Below are positions 18,817-27,731 of a stretch of DNA of 64,000 nucleotides, piece by piece. A program made the translations under genes and the position numbers. Source of the stretch: CAMDMI01 sp036759185 (GTDB lineage Bacteria > Bacteroidota > Bacteroidia > Cytophagales > Flexibacteraceae); contig DAIOVD010000002.1 of the NCBI GenBank assembly GCA_036759185.1, positions 1 to 64,000 on the forward strand, written 5' to 3'. The notes below the pieces were generated by a model that worked only from the letters and a program-made list of their open reading frames with translations, was not told the origin of the DNA and did not search any database. Numbering within the stretch: position 1 is the stretch's first letter; every line of letters starts with the position of its first letter.

Positions 18817-20547
18817 ATGAAAGCGAGCGATTACATAGCACATTTCATCAAGAGCAAAGGATGTACAACTGTTTTTGAGCTTTCCGGGGGGATGATCACC
18901 CACATTCTGGATTCTCTTCATCAGATCGGAGGCGTTGAAATTGTGACCATGCACCATGAGCAGGGTGCCTCGTTTGCCGCCGATGGATACGCCAGAGCAA
19001 AAGGCTTACCCGGCATCGCTTTGGCCACGAGTGGACCTGGTGCCACCAATCTTCTTACTGGAATTGGATCCTGTTTTTTCGATTCGACACCCGGAATTTT
19101 TATTACGGGACAGGTCAATATGCACGAGCAAAAGGGAAGCCGGGCCATCCGTCAGCTGGGATTTCAGGAAACAGACATCGTGAGTATGGCCATCCCCATC
19201 ACGAAAAAATGTTACCGGATCACATCATCGTCTCAGCTTCCGGAAGTGCTGGAAGAGGCATTTCAGATTTCCATGTCGGGCCGTCCGGGTCCTGTTCTGA
19301 TCGACATTCCAATGAATGTTCAGAGGGAACAGATTGACCGGGAAGAAGTGCTTTCTTCTACGCAACAAAATCCCGGACCATCCCAGGTTCCGCAAAATTC
19401 AATCACGGAACTCATCAATGCCATTCAGAAATCGGAACGGCCACTGATCCTGGCTGGAAGAGGAATTCGGGCCGCAGATACCATTGAGCTGTTTCAGAGA
19501 TTTTATGAAACGGTGCAGGTGCCAGTAATGACATCCCTCTTAGGTTTGGATGCCATTTCGTACGCACATCCACTTCGGGTTGGTTTTCTGGGAGCGTATG
19601 GAAACCGCTGGGTGAATATGGCCATCGGTGAATCCGATTTTATTCTGGTTCTTGGAAGCAGACTCGATATACGCCAGACCGGATCCGATGTGGGATTCTT
19701 TGAAAAGGACAGAACCATTTTTCATGTGGACTGTGAAAAAGGAGAACTTAATAACCGGCTGAAGCAAACAACAGTGCTTCATGCTGATCTGAAAGATTTT
19801 TTTCCGGCCGCTCTTCAGCAATGTGCATCCCATGAATTTCAGCCACGATCGGCCTGGATGCAACGAATTAATGAATTGAAAGAGGCAAACAGCGATTTGA
19901 AAGAATTGGGGGAACTTCAGGGAAAAATCAACCCAAACCACTTCATGCATGCTCTTTCAAAACGTTCGTCAGGTCTGGCCTCTGCTTATACGGCCGATGT
20001 TGGAAACCACCAGATGTGGTCTGCCCAATCTCTTGAACTAACAAATGGTCAATTGTTCATCACGTCCGGAGGAATGGGAGCAATGGGCCACGCACTTCCG
20101 GCGGCCATTGGAATTTACTTTGCCAATAAAAGGCCCAATGTGATGATTGCTGGTGATGGTGGTTTTCAGTTGAATATCCAGGAGCTTCAGACCATTTTCA
20201 GAAATCAGATACCGATCAAAATGGTGGTCATCAATAATAAAAACCTGGGAATGATCCGGCAGTTTCAGGATAGCTATTTCGATTCCCGTTACCAGTCTAC
20301 ATTCTGGGGATATTCTCCTCCAGATTTTGAGAAAGTTGCCCTTGCTTATGGAATTGAATCAGCTACGATTTCAGAAGAATCGGAAACAGAAGGAGCACTT
20401 GAAAAAATGTGGCAAAGCCCGGACCGTCCTTTTTTACTTCAGGTGATGGTGGGTTCGTATGTGAATGCCTATCCAAAAATTGCCTTTGGCAAACCACTGA
20501 CGGAAATGGAACCCGATTTTAAACCACTGGAAATGGAAGGTACCTGA
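18817..20547 (+). CDS. Acetolactate-synthase-like ThDP enzyme, possibly YerE-type
   Basis: ThDP-dependent enzyme of the acetohydroxyacid synthase family, 576 aa with the standard three-domain order: PYR domain with the catalytic Glu in MHHEQGASFAADGYAR (about residue 48), central domain near 195-330, and PP domain with the GDGGFQLNIQELQ ... NNKNLGMIRQFQ ThDP-Mg motif. No regulatory-subunit gene and no ilv genes are adjacent. Placement directly after rfbFGH suggests a YerE-type role, adding a two-carbon unit from pyruvate to C4 of CDP-3,6-dideoxy-4-keto-glucose. Ordinary acetolactate synthase or another carboligase remains possible. Confidence 0.85.
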   Translation: MKASDYIAHFIKSKGCTTVFELSGGMITHILDSLHQIGGVEIVTMHHEQGASFAADGYARAKGLPGIALATSGPGATNLLTGIGSCFFDSTPGIFITGQVNMHEQKGSRAIRQLGFQETDIVSMAIPITKKCYRITSSSQLPEVLEEAFQISMSGRPGPVLIDIPMNVQREQIDREEVLSSTQQNPGPSQVPQNSITELINAIQKSERPLILAGRGIRAADTIELFQRFYETVQVPVMTSLLGLDAISYAHPLRVGFLGAYGNRWVNMAIGESDFILVLGSRLDIRQTGSDVGFFEKDRTIFHVDCEKGELNNRLKQTTVLHADLKDFFPAALQQCASHEFQPRSAWMQRINELKEANSDLKELGELQGKINPNHFMHALSKRSSGLASAYTADVGNHQMWSAQSLELTNGQLFITSGGMGAMGHALPAAIGIYFANKRPNVMIAGDGGFQLNIQELQTIFRNQIPIKMVVINNKNLGMIRQFQDSYFDSRYQSTFWGYSPPDFEKVALAYGIESATISEESETEGALEKMWQSPDRPFLLQVMVGSYVNAYPKIAFGKPLTEMEPDFKPLEMEGT

Positions 20548-20683
20548 TTATTCGGGCATGATTCGTCAGATGGGATAGTTTAAATCAAGTGTTTGGGCCT
20601 TCATTCAGAAGGTGAACAAAACGAATCTTCCGGAATCCCAAAGAGCTTGCCATATTTGCACCTTCAGGTTGCAGTCTTTCGAA

Positions 20684-21634
20684 ATGGAAACAGGAAACAG
20701 AAAATTAATCAGCGTCGTCACTCCGTGTTACAACGAAGAGTTGAATGTAGACCTGATTTATACAAAAGTGAAGGAAGTGTTTGCTGGAATACCTCAGTAT
20801 GACTACGAGCACATTTTCATTGACAACTGTTCCAAGGATAAAACGGTTCCGTTACTAAAAGAAATCTGCCGCTCAGATTCCAATGTGAAGCTGATCGTAA
20901 ATGTCCGGAATTTTGGCTGGATCCGATCTCCATACCATGCCTTGCTTCAAAGCAATGGCGACGCTACCATCCTGATCGTGGCTGATCTTCAGGATCCGCC
21001 TGAACTGATTAAAGAATTTGTTCAACGCTGGGAAGAAGGGTACAAAGTGGTGATCGGGGTGAAAACAGAGGCAGCTGAGTCCAAACTGATGTTCCTGATC
21101 CGGTCTGCTTATTACAACCTCATCAACCGTTTGTCGGATACAGAACTAATAAAGAATTACACTGGTTTTGGATTGTATGACCGCCAGCTCATTTCCATTC
21201 TGAAAGGAATTGACGATCCGTATCCGTATTTCAGGGGACTTGTAAGTGACATCGGATTTGAAATTTTCCGGGTGCCTTATCATCAGCCAACGCGGATCCG
21301 AGGAATTTCAACTTCCAACTTTTATGCTTTGTATGATGTTGGAATTCTGGGAATTACGAACCATTCCAAAGTGCCATTGAGACTGGCAACCTTTGCCGGG
21401 TTTGTGATGTCCATGTTCAGTTTGCTGGTAGCATTTATCTATTTTGTGTACAAACTGGTATTCTGGGATTGGTTCAATGCCGGACAAGCTCCGATGGTGA
21501 TTGGTTTGTTTTTTTTCGCATCCGTTCAACTCCTGTTCATTGGAATAATTGGAGAATACATTGGTGCTATCCATACCCAGATTCTGAAACGGCCGTTGGT
21601 TATTGAAAAAGAGCGAATAAACTTCGAAAAGTGA
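20684..21634 (+). CDS. GT2 family glycosyltransferase (polyprenyl-phosphate sugar transferase type)
   Basis: A 316-aa GT-A glycosyltransferase. The N-terminal SVVTPCYNEELNVDLIY block, FIDNCSKDKT and the ADLQDPPELI metal-binding stretch are those of the DPM1/GtrB/ArnC subgroup, and two transmembrane helices near the C-terminus (about 225-255 and 265-295) fit GtrB. Such enzymes move a sugar from a nucleotide donor to undecaprenyl phosphate. The start at 20684 gives METGNRKLISVV; the frame extends 24 codons upstream. The stop overlaps the GTG start of the next gene. Confidence 0.88.
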   Translation: METGNRKLISVVTPCYNEELNVDLIYTKVKEVFAGIPQYDYEHIFIDNCSKDKTVPLLKEICRSDSNVKLIVNVRNFGWIRSPYHALLQSNGDATILIVADLQDPPELIKEFVQRWEEGYKVVIGVKTEAAESKLMFLIRSAYYNLINRLSDTELIKNYTGFGLYDRQLISILKGIDDPYPYFRGLVSDIGFEIFRVPYHQPTRIRGISTSNFYALYDVGILGITNHSKVPLRLATFAGFVMSMFSLLVAFIYFVYKLVFWDWFNAGQAPMVIGLFFFASVQLLFIGIIGEYIGAIHTQILKRPLVIEKERINFEK

Positions 21635-23052
21635 GGAAAACTGTTCCAACCGGCTCTGCTTTTTCCTGGGTAATCATCAGCCTTTGCCTGTTGATACTTG
21701 CTCCGTTTCTGGTTATTGCATTTTACAACCACCCTTCAGCGGATGATTATATTTGTGCCATACCCGCCATGCAATGGGGCCCGATTACCACCACTCTTGG
21801 TTGGTATTTCAGTTGGAGCAGCCGGTTTTCGTCCGCATTCTTTATTTCCCTCAATCCTTTGGTTTTCAAATGGCTGACAGGCTACCAACTCAATGCATGG
21901 CTGTTGATGGCGATGGTCTCTTCCGGATTTTTCTTTTGGTTCAGGACAGTTACCCGATTTTCATCCTTTCCCGTTCTGGTATCTTTCGCCATTCTGGCGT
22001 TCACAGGATATCTGGCGACTGTTCCGTCCATGGTTGAGGCCTTCTATTACCTGAGTGGCGCAATCTGCTATCAGCCAGCCAATTCATTTTTACTTTTTCT
22101 GGTTAGCTGGTGGTTCTACAACATCCCACTGCCTGCTTTTTCACAACTGAACTTCCGTTCCTTTTTAGTACTCGGTATCCAATGCTTCCTCCTTTTCCTG
22201 ATTGCAGGAACCAATGAAATGGCCATGATGTTTGGTTTGAGTCTTTCAGGAGGACTCTGGCTCTATCGCATGATCACAGACAAAAAGTGGCACCCTGGTT
22301 TGTCCACCTTATTTTTCGCCTCCGTTTTTTCAACAGGACTGGTGATATTTTCTCCGGCTACCTATTATCGGATGCAGGCCAGTTCCAGTCTGAAACGAAC
22401 GATGAGTGAAGTTATAGCCAATTCAGCAACCGGCTATCTGGAATATGTCATTAGCTGGTTAAGTAATCCGGCATTTTTAATGTTCTCTGTCTTGTTCCTT
22501 TTTGTACCGGTATCAGACCGGGTTCCGTTATTAAAAAGACCTTGGCTGATCACACTGACCACCCTTTCTGTTTTACTTTCAGCATTTTGTTTTGTGCCGT
22601 CTTTTCTTGGTGAAGGCATGGTGCAGGGTAGAACAGCCAACGCATTGCTGTTCAATTTCTTTCTTCTGTATATGATGAATGTGGTTTTTTGGAAAAGAAA
22701 CCTATTCACATCACCGGTTTCCATACAACCCGAACCAACCCTATCGTTACCTCTCCGCATTCTGATGCTGGCCACTGTTTTATCCGTGGTTGTGACCTCC
22801 AATTTCCGGAATGTGTTTGATGATCTGTATTCAGGTGATGCAGCTGCATATAATCAGGAAAGGCTTGAGAGAATTCGTTTGGTTGAAACTTCAGAAAGCG
22901 ACAGCATATGGGTTCAGCCTGTTCAGCATCGTCCAAAAACCATATTCTTTGGAGAAATTGGTGACTACCCGCAACCATGGTATGACAACTTTTACGCCGT
23001 TTACCACGGCAAGAAGTTTGTTCATCTGGTTGAACCCGCAAAATCAAAATAG
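21631..23052 (+). CDS. Polytopic membrane protein, DUF6056-like, probable sugar transferase partner
   Basis: A 473-residue integral membrane protein with around eleven hydrophobic segments. It starts with GTG overlapping the GT2 stop codon. After the first TM the loop reads NHPSADDYICA; an acidic pair in this place is typical of GT-C folds such as GtrC-like and DUF6056 proteins. Coupled to a GtrB-like enzyme, it may transfer the lipid-linked sugar onto the surface glycan. The last 75 residues form a soluble tail. No catalytic residue can be named with confidence. It ends the plus-strand cluster, 32 bp from the convergent mreD. Confidence 0.65.
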   Translation: MRKTVPTGSAFSWVIISLCLLILAPFLVIAFYNHPSADDYICAIPAMQWGPITTTLGWYFSWSSRFSSAFFISLNPLVFKWLTGYQLNAWLLMAMVSSGFFFWFRTVTRFSSFPVLVSFAILAFTGYLATVPSMVEAFYYLSGAICYQPANSFLLFLVSWWFYNIPLPAFSQLNFRSFLVLGIQCFLLFLIAGTNEMAMMFGLSLSGGLWLYRMITDKKWHPGLSTLFFASVFSTGLVIFSPATYYRMQASSSLKRTMSEVIANSATGYLEYVISWLSNPAFLMFSVLFLFVPVSDRVPLLKRPWLITLTTLSVLLSAFCFVPSFLGEGMVQGRTANALLFNFFLLYMMNVVFWKRNLFTSPVSIQPEPTLSLPLRILMLATVLSVVVTSNFRNVFDDLYSGDAAAYNQERLERIRLVETSESDSIWVQPVQHRPKTIFFGEIGDYPQPWYDNFYAVYHGKKFVHLVEPAKSK

Positions 23053-23084
23053 GCTGTGGACTCAGACAGCGTCCTGTTCAACGC

Positions 23085-23606
23085 TTAGTCTGCTCTTTTG
23101 GGCGGTTCAATCCCGAACTGGATGAGAACAATGGCCAGAAATGTAAAAATCGAACTGAGAGCTGTCTTCAGTAAAACCATCCCGATTTGTTCAAATGACG
23201 AATAGTCGATGAGGAAGTACAGGAAATGATGAAGAAATAAAAGGCCAAGCATATAAGGCACAAACCATTTTAATCCCATGGAAGGAAAGGAAATGGTCAT
23301 ATACTCTTCGTAGCCGCCAGCCGGTACCATCCAGTTGAGGAAGTTTGCACGGAAAAATGCCATCAGCACACAGGCGGCTGTGTGAATGCCCGGAGTTGAA
23401 TGAAAAATATCGACCAGAAACCCAATGGCAAATGCAAAAATCATGGTTCTCACAGCGTTGGACCCAATTGGAAGCAGAAGGATCACAGCGGTATAACTCA
23501 GGCACAAAGCCATATGAAAGGCAGGTAGCCGGCTGGCAACCAGGAAATAAATCCCCAGATAAATCAGGATCTTAAAAACCAGCTGAAATACGTTTCGTGC
23601 GATCAT
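23085..23606 (-). CDS. mreD: Rod shape-determining protein MreD
   Basis: A 173-aa inner-membrane protein with five to six transmembrane segments, including the AFAIGFLVDIFHSTPGIHTAA segment typical of MreD. It works with MreB and MreC in the elongasome, which guides lateral cell-wall synthesis. It overlaps the mreC stop by 4 bp (ATGA), so it is translationally coupled. A gene for PBP2 or RodA, often next in line, is not present because the convergent polysaccharide cluster follows. Confidence 0.9.
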   Translation of the reverse strand: MIARNVFQLVFKILIYLGIYFLVASRLPAFHMALCLSYTAVILLLPIGSNAVRTMIFAFAIGFLVDIFHSTPGIHTAACVLMAFFRANFLNWMVPAGGYEEYMTISFPSMGLKWFVPYMLGLLFLHHFLYFLIDYSSFEQIGMVLLKTALSSIFTFLAIVLIQFGIEPPKRAD

Positions 23607-24442
23607 TCTGTTTGGCCAGTGGTGTGAAACTGAAGGGTATCTTTTTCGGCTTTCAACTTATTCTCAATCACATACACAAAGTTGAGAGAGCTAAAATCTG
23701 TAGCAAGATCAACCTCAATATTGTAAAATGTAGCATCATCTTTCAGGCTGATTTTTTTGATCACCCCAACATGGATTCCTTCCGGAAGAATATTGCTGAA
23801 CTCTGAGGTACGGACGGTATCGCCCACTTTCGGCTTAAGGTGCCGGGCAACAAATTCAAGATTGGCCATGTCCGGATCATTGCCGCCCCACTTCAGGGAA
23901 CCCGAGGAATGAATCCTAGAAATCTCAGCCGAGATCAGCATTTTGGAGTGAAGCAAAGAGGTGGCCGTACTGAAATGATCCGAACAAACCATTACACGGC
24001 CCACTACACCTTGTGGCGAAATAATCCCCATTCCGGACTTAATTCCGTCCAGTGTTCCCTTGTTGAGCGTGATGTAGTTATTTGGCCTTGAAACCGAGTT
24101 GTTGATCACCTTCGCTACAATGAACGTGTACTGATCGAGCATCTCCGGAATCTTTATGCTGTCCATTGCCATTTTCTGGATCGTTTGCTGTGATTTCACC
24201 AGCAATGCATTTAACCGGGCATTTTCCCCGGCCAGTTTTTCATTCTCCTGCACCAGTCCAAAATAACCGGAAACGGCATCGGAAACACCCATGATTCCGG
24301 CTGTAAACTCATTGGACGAATTCAGAAAGGCAATCTGCTGTTTGGTGTTCTTGTTGATCACCATCCAGAATGAGATTATTTCGAACAATACGAACAGGAA
24401 AAAAAGCCGGTATTCGTAAAGAAATCGAAATAAAGAACCCAA
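23603..24442 (-). CDS. mreC: Rod shape-determining protein MreC
   Basis: A 279-aa bitopic protein. One N-terminal transmembrane helix (about 10-30) is followed by a coiled coil (about 60-105) and a periplasmic beta domain with the VINNSVSRPNNYITLNKGT and GIISPQGVVGRVM blocks of the MreC family. It bridges cytoplasmic MreB filaments and the periplasmic peptidoglycan synthases. It starts 44 bp after mreB on the same strand and overlaps mreD. Confidence 0.95.
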   Translation of the reverse strand: MGSLFRFLYEYRLFFLFVLFEIISFWMVINKNTKQQIAFLNSSNEFTAGIMGVSDAVSGYFGLVQENEKLAGENARLNALLVKSQQTIQKMAMDSIKIPEMLDQYTFIVAKVINNSVSRPNNYITLNKGTLDGIKSGMGIISPQGVVGRVMVCSDHFSTATSLLHSKMLISAEISRIHSSGSLKWGGNDPDMANLEFVARHLKPKVGDTVRTSEFSNILPEGIHVGVIKKISLKDDATFYNIEVDLATDFSSLNFVYVIENKLKAEKDTLQFHTTGQTE

Positions 24443-24486
24443 TGGTTACTGCTGTTTAAATTTTGATCGGTAAAGTATTCTGATGA

Positions 24487-25512
24487 TCAGGTCATCAGGA
24501 CCGCTTTGAAATTGTCAAGGTGCTTCAGGGCCATTCCGGTTCCCCGCACAACTGCCCTCAAAGGATCGTCGGCAATGTGAATCGGAAGCTTGGTCCGCAT
24601 GTGAAGGCGTTTATCAAGCCCTCTCAGCAACGCACCGCCACCTGTCAGGTGAATCCCTTTATCATAAATATCAGCAGACAATTCCGGCGGACTGATTTCC
24701 AGTGCTTTGAGAACCGCTTCTTCAATTTTCGAAACCGATTTATCCAATGCAAATGCAATTTCAGAGTAGGTAACCTTGATCACTTTCGGAATACCCGTCA
24801 TCAAATCACGTCCACGTACTTCATAGTCAGGTGGAGGATTGTCCAGTTCAGACAACGAAGCACCTACTTCTATTTTAATGCGCTCGGCAGTCCGCTCTCC
24901 GATCAGGAGGTTGTGCTGGCGGCGCATATAATCAAGGATGTCTTTCGTAAACACATCACCCGCAATCCGGATTGACTGGTCACAGACAATACCTGATAAA
25001 GCGATTACCGCGATCTCAGTGGTTCCACCTCCAATATCCACAATCATTGAGCCAACCGGTTGTTCAATGTCGATGCCAATCCCGATCGCAGCAGCAAGTG
25101 GTTCGGCGATCATGTACACTTCTTTGGCACCGGCATGTTCAGCGGAGTCTTTAACCGCTCGTTTTTCAACCTCCGTAATTCCGGACGGTATACAAATCAC
25201 CATTCGGTGACTGGGAGAAAACCAGCTGTTGCCCTTATAGATCATTTTGATCATTCCCCGGATCATTTGTTCGGCGGCCGTAAAGTCGGCAATCACACCA
25301 TCCTTTAACGGACGGATCGTCTTAATGCTATCGTGGGTTTTCTCGTGCATTTGCATTGCCTCCTTGCCAATGGCGATCACTTTACCCGTGTTTTTGTTCA
25401 AAGCCACGATCGATGGCTCATCCACAACAATTTTGTCCTTATGAATAATCAGCGTATTGGCCGTTCCGAGATCGATGGCAATGTCGCTGGTGAAAAAATC
25501 AAATAATCCCAT
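24487..25512 (-). CDS. mreB: Rod shape-determining protein MreB (bacterial actin)
   Basis: A 341-residue actin-like ATPase. The phosphate-1 motif is IAIDLGTANTLI, phosphate-2 is VDIGGGTTEIAVI, and the adenosine motif is LTGGGALLRGLD. Forms membrane-associated filaments that organise elongation. The start MGLFDFFTSDIAID is typical of Bacteroidota MreB, with a short amphipathic lead. It is 44 bp downstream of purH and 44 bp upstream of mreC, so purH-mreB-mreC-mreD probably form one transcript. Confidence 0.98.
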   Translation of the reverse strand: MGLFDFFTSDIAIDLGTANTLIIHKDKIVVDEPSIVALNKNTGKVIAIGKEAMQMHEKTHDSIKTIRPLKDGVIADFTAAEQMIRGMIKMIYKGNSWFSPSHRMVICIPSGITEVEKRAVKDSAEHAGAKEVYMIAEPLAAAIGIGIDIEQPVGSMIVDIGGGTTEIAVIALSGIVCDQSIRIAGDVFTKDILDYMRRQHNLLIGERTAERIKIEVGASLSELDNPPPDYEVRGRDLMTGIPKVIKVTYSEIAFALDKSVSKIEEAVLKALEISPPELSADIYDKGIHLTGGGALLRGLDKRLHMRTKLPIHIADDPLRAVVRGTGMALKHLDNFKAVLMT

Positions 25513-25556
25513 ATAGAGTGCTAAGTGTGTGCTTAGACTTGTGTTTTCGTTTGTTG

Positions 25557-27095
25557 TTAATGTTTAAAATGGCGAAGTCCTGTGGTTACCATAGATAGTC
25601 CCAGTCGGTTGCATGCCTCTACAGAATCGGCGTCTTTAATGGACCCTCCTGGTTGAATGACAGAAGAAATTCCAGCCTCTGCAGCGATTTCCACGCAGTC
25701 AGGAAAGGGGAAGAAAGCATCCGATGCCATGGCTGCCCCTTCAAGACTGAGGTCAAAACCAATCGCCTTCTGAATGGCCTGTTTAAGCGCATCCACCCGG
25801 CTGGTCTGGCCTGTTCCACTTGCCAGAAGAATACCATCTTTCGCCAGAACAATGGTATTACTCTTTGTGTGCTTGACAATTTTATTGGCAAACATCAGAT
25901 TCCGCCAATCCGAATCGGAAGGAGATTTTGATGTGACCACTTTGCATTCCAATGGTTCAGCAATTTTGCTGTCTGACTGTTGAACCAGTAAGCCATTGAA
26001 TAGCGATTTGACCTGCCACTCAGTTTTTTTATAGTCTTTCAGGCGAAGGAGAATCCGGTTCTTTTTTGAAGAAAGAATTTCCAGTGCTTCCGGAGAGAAA
26101 TCAGGTGCAACCAGGATTTCGAAAAACAGATCCTGAACCAATGCGGCCGTTTCTGCATCCACCGGTTTGTTCATTCCGATTACACCGCCGAAGGCTGAAA
26201 GAGGATCGCAGGCCAATGCTCTGGAATACGATTCATGCAACGTTTCTGAAACGGCCACACCGCAGGCATTGGTATGCTTCACGATGACGGTGGCTGGTTT
26301 TTCACTTCCAAATTCGGCAAGCAGATCGCAACAGGCACCGGCATCCACCAGATTGTTGTAACTTAATTCTTTACCATGAATCTTTTGGAAGACGTCTTTC
26401 AGATTTCCATAGAATGAGGCTTTCTGATGGGGATTTTCACCGTAACGCAACGGAGCACCAGGTCCTGCAACCGCTATCCATTTCTCCGGCATATCACTGC
26501 TTTCTTCCTCTAACGATACTAAATACTGACTGATGGCTGCATCATACGCAGCTGTAATCTGAAAAGCTTTTGCTGCCAGATGTTTGCGTGTTTTCAGCGA
26601 AATGAACCCATTGTTTTCAAGCAATTCATTCGCCAGAAACCGGTAGTCAGATGGATCAGCCAGAATCACCACATCCTGGTAATTTTTAGCAGCTGCCCGT
26701 ATAAGGGAAACTCCGCCGATGTCTATTTTTTCAATGATGTCTTCGTGGCTCCCTCCTGCCAGAACCGTTTCATCAAACGGATAAAGATTCACAACCACCA
26801 GATCGATGGAAGGAATATCAAATTCAAGCAGTTGCGACTGATCTTCCGCCATATTCCGACGGTTTAGAATTCCGCCTAATACTTTTGGATGGAGCGTTTT
26901 TACCCGCCCACCCAGCATTTCAGGAAATTGGGTGAGGTCTTCCACAGGCCGGGCGTCAAACCCTGCATCCTGAAGAAATTTGAGGGTCCCTCCTGTTGAA
27001 ATCATGCCGACTCCAAACTGATCCAACGCTTCCGCTACGATATTGAGACCATCTTTATAGTAGGTGGAAAGCAAAGCCGTTTTAATCTGGATCAT
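25557..27095 (-). CDS. purH: Bifunctional AICAR transformylase / IMP cyclohydrolase
   Basis: A 512-aa enzyme for the last two steps of IMP synthesis. The N-terminal MGS-like IMP cyclohydrolase domain (about 1-140: STYYKDGL, ISTGGTLKFL, GGRVKTLHPKVLGGIL) is followed by the AICAR formyltransferase domain (about 140-512: LRYGENPHQKASFYG, KHTNACGVA, and SDAFFPFPD near the end). Length and motifs match the complete enzyme. It has its own TAnnTTTG promoter, and a short hairpin lies between promoter and start codon. Confidence 0.97.
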   Translation of the reverse strand: MIQIKTALLSTYYKDGLNIVAEALDQFGVGMISTGGTLKFLQDAGFDARPVEDLTQFPEMLGGRVKTLHPKVLGGILNRRNMAEDQSQLLEFDIPSIDLVVVNLYPFDETVLAGGSHEDIIEKIDIGGVSLIRAAAKNYQDVVILADPSDYRFLANELLENNGFISLKTRKHLAAKAFQITAAYDAAISQYLVSLEEESSDMPEKWIAVAGPGAPLRYGENPHQKASFYGNLKDVFQKIHGKELSYNNLVDAGACCDLLAEFGSEKPATVIVKHTNACGVAVSETLHESYSRALACDPLSAFGGVIGMNKPVDAETAALVQDLFFEILVAPDFSPEALEILSSKKNRILLRLKDYKKTEWQVKSLFNGLLVQQSDSKIAEPLECKVVTSKSPSDSDWRNLMFANKIVKHTKSNTIVLAKDGILLASGTGQTSRVDALKQAIQKAIGFDLSLEGAAMASDAFFPFPDCVEIAAEAGISSVIQPGGSIKDADSVEACNRLGLSMVTTGLRHFKH

Positions 27096-27106
27096 AAATT
27101 TGTGGA

Positions 27107-27153
27107 GCCCTCTGTTTTCAGAGGGGCAAAGATAGATAAATGGTTTGCATCAA
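27107..27153 (-). promoter_or_regulatory. purH promoter and leader hairpin
   Basis: On the minus strand TATCTTTG (27134 to 27127) matches TAnnTTTG, with a TTG at 27153-27151 sixteen bases upstream as a possible -33 element. A 7-bp inverted repeat, CCCTCTG with CAGAGGG (27108-27114 and 27119-27125), lies between this box and the ATG at 27095. A transcript starting just after the box would begin close to the base of this hairpin. Confidence 0.5.
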
Positions 27154-27184
27154 CGTATGGAAAAGCGAGATTAAACCACACTGG

Positions 27185-27634
27185 TCAAACTCTCCTTTCC
27201 CGGAAGAATTGTTTCATCAAAAGTCTCGATTCTTCGGCCATTACCCCCGGTACCATTTCAGTGGCTGGATGCAAAAGGTGTGGCTGAAACAATGAAAAAC
27301 CACGTTTTTCATCTCCGGCTCCCCAAACAACCGTTTTGATCTGGGTCCAGTATAGCGCAGCCGCACACATCGGACAAGGCTCGAGACTCACATATAAAAC
27401 ACAATCTTTGAGGTATTTGGAGTTAAAATGTGCACAAGCCGATGTAATGGCGATCATTTCCGCATGGGCCGTAGCATCGTGAAGCAACTCGGTCTGGTTG
27501 TGAGCTTTGGTTATGATTTTACCGTCGCACACAAGGACGGCTCCCACCGGAACTTCCCCGTTTTCAGACCCCAGCTCTGCCATCGACAAGGCTTTCCGCA
27601 TATAAAACTCATGATCGTTCGCAGTTGGTGACAT
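27185..27634 (-). CDS. tadA: tRNA-specific adenosine deaminase
   Basis: A 149-aa zinc deaminase of the CDA fold that converts A34 to inosine in tRNA-Arg(ACG). The catalytic HAE is in DATAHAEMIAI and the zinc cysteines in LEPCPMCAAAL. I start at the ATG of MSPTANDHEFYMRKAL; a TTG nine codons earlier (27661) falls in the neighbouring terminator hairpin. The C-terminal VMAEESRLLMKQFFRERR is usual for TadA. Guanine deaminase-like relatives are a less likely alternative. Confidence 0.88.
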   Translation of the reverse strand: MSPTANDHEFYMRKALSMAELGSENGEVPVGAVLVCDGKIITKAHNQTELLHDATAHAEMIAITSACAHFNSKYLKDCVLYVSLEPCPMCAAALYWTQIKTVVWGAGDEKRGFSLFQPHLLHPATEMVPGVMAEESRLLMKQFFRERRV

Positions 27635-27660
27635 TTGTCTGACAGAATTATTCGTGATCA

Positions 27661-27694
27661 AAAAAAGAGCCGGCCCAGGTAAATGGGCCGGCTC
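27661..27694 (-). terminator. Strong intrinsic terminator after the M43 protease gene
   Basis: An 11-bp perfect GC-rich stem (27667-27677 against 27684-27694, arm GAGCCGGCCCA) with a 6-nt loop is followed, reading the minus strand, by six T residues. It lies 38 bp after the stop of the protease gene and separates it from tadA. Confidence 0.9.
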
Positions 27695-27731
27695 CAGCGT
27701 TATTTGCTTTTTGGTCGATCCGGTGTAAGGA

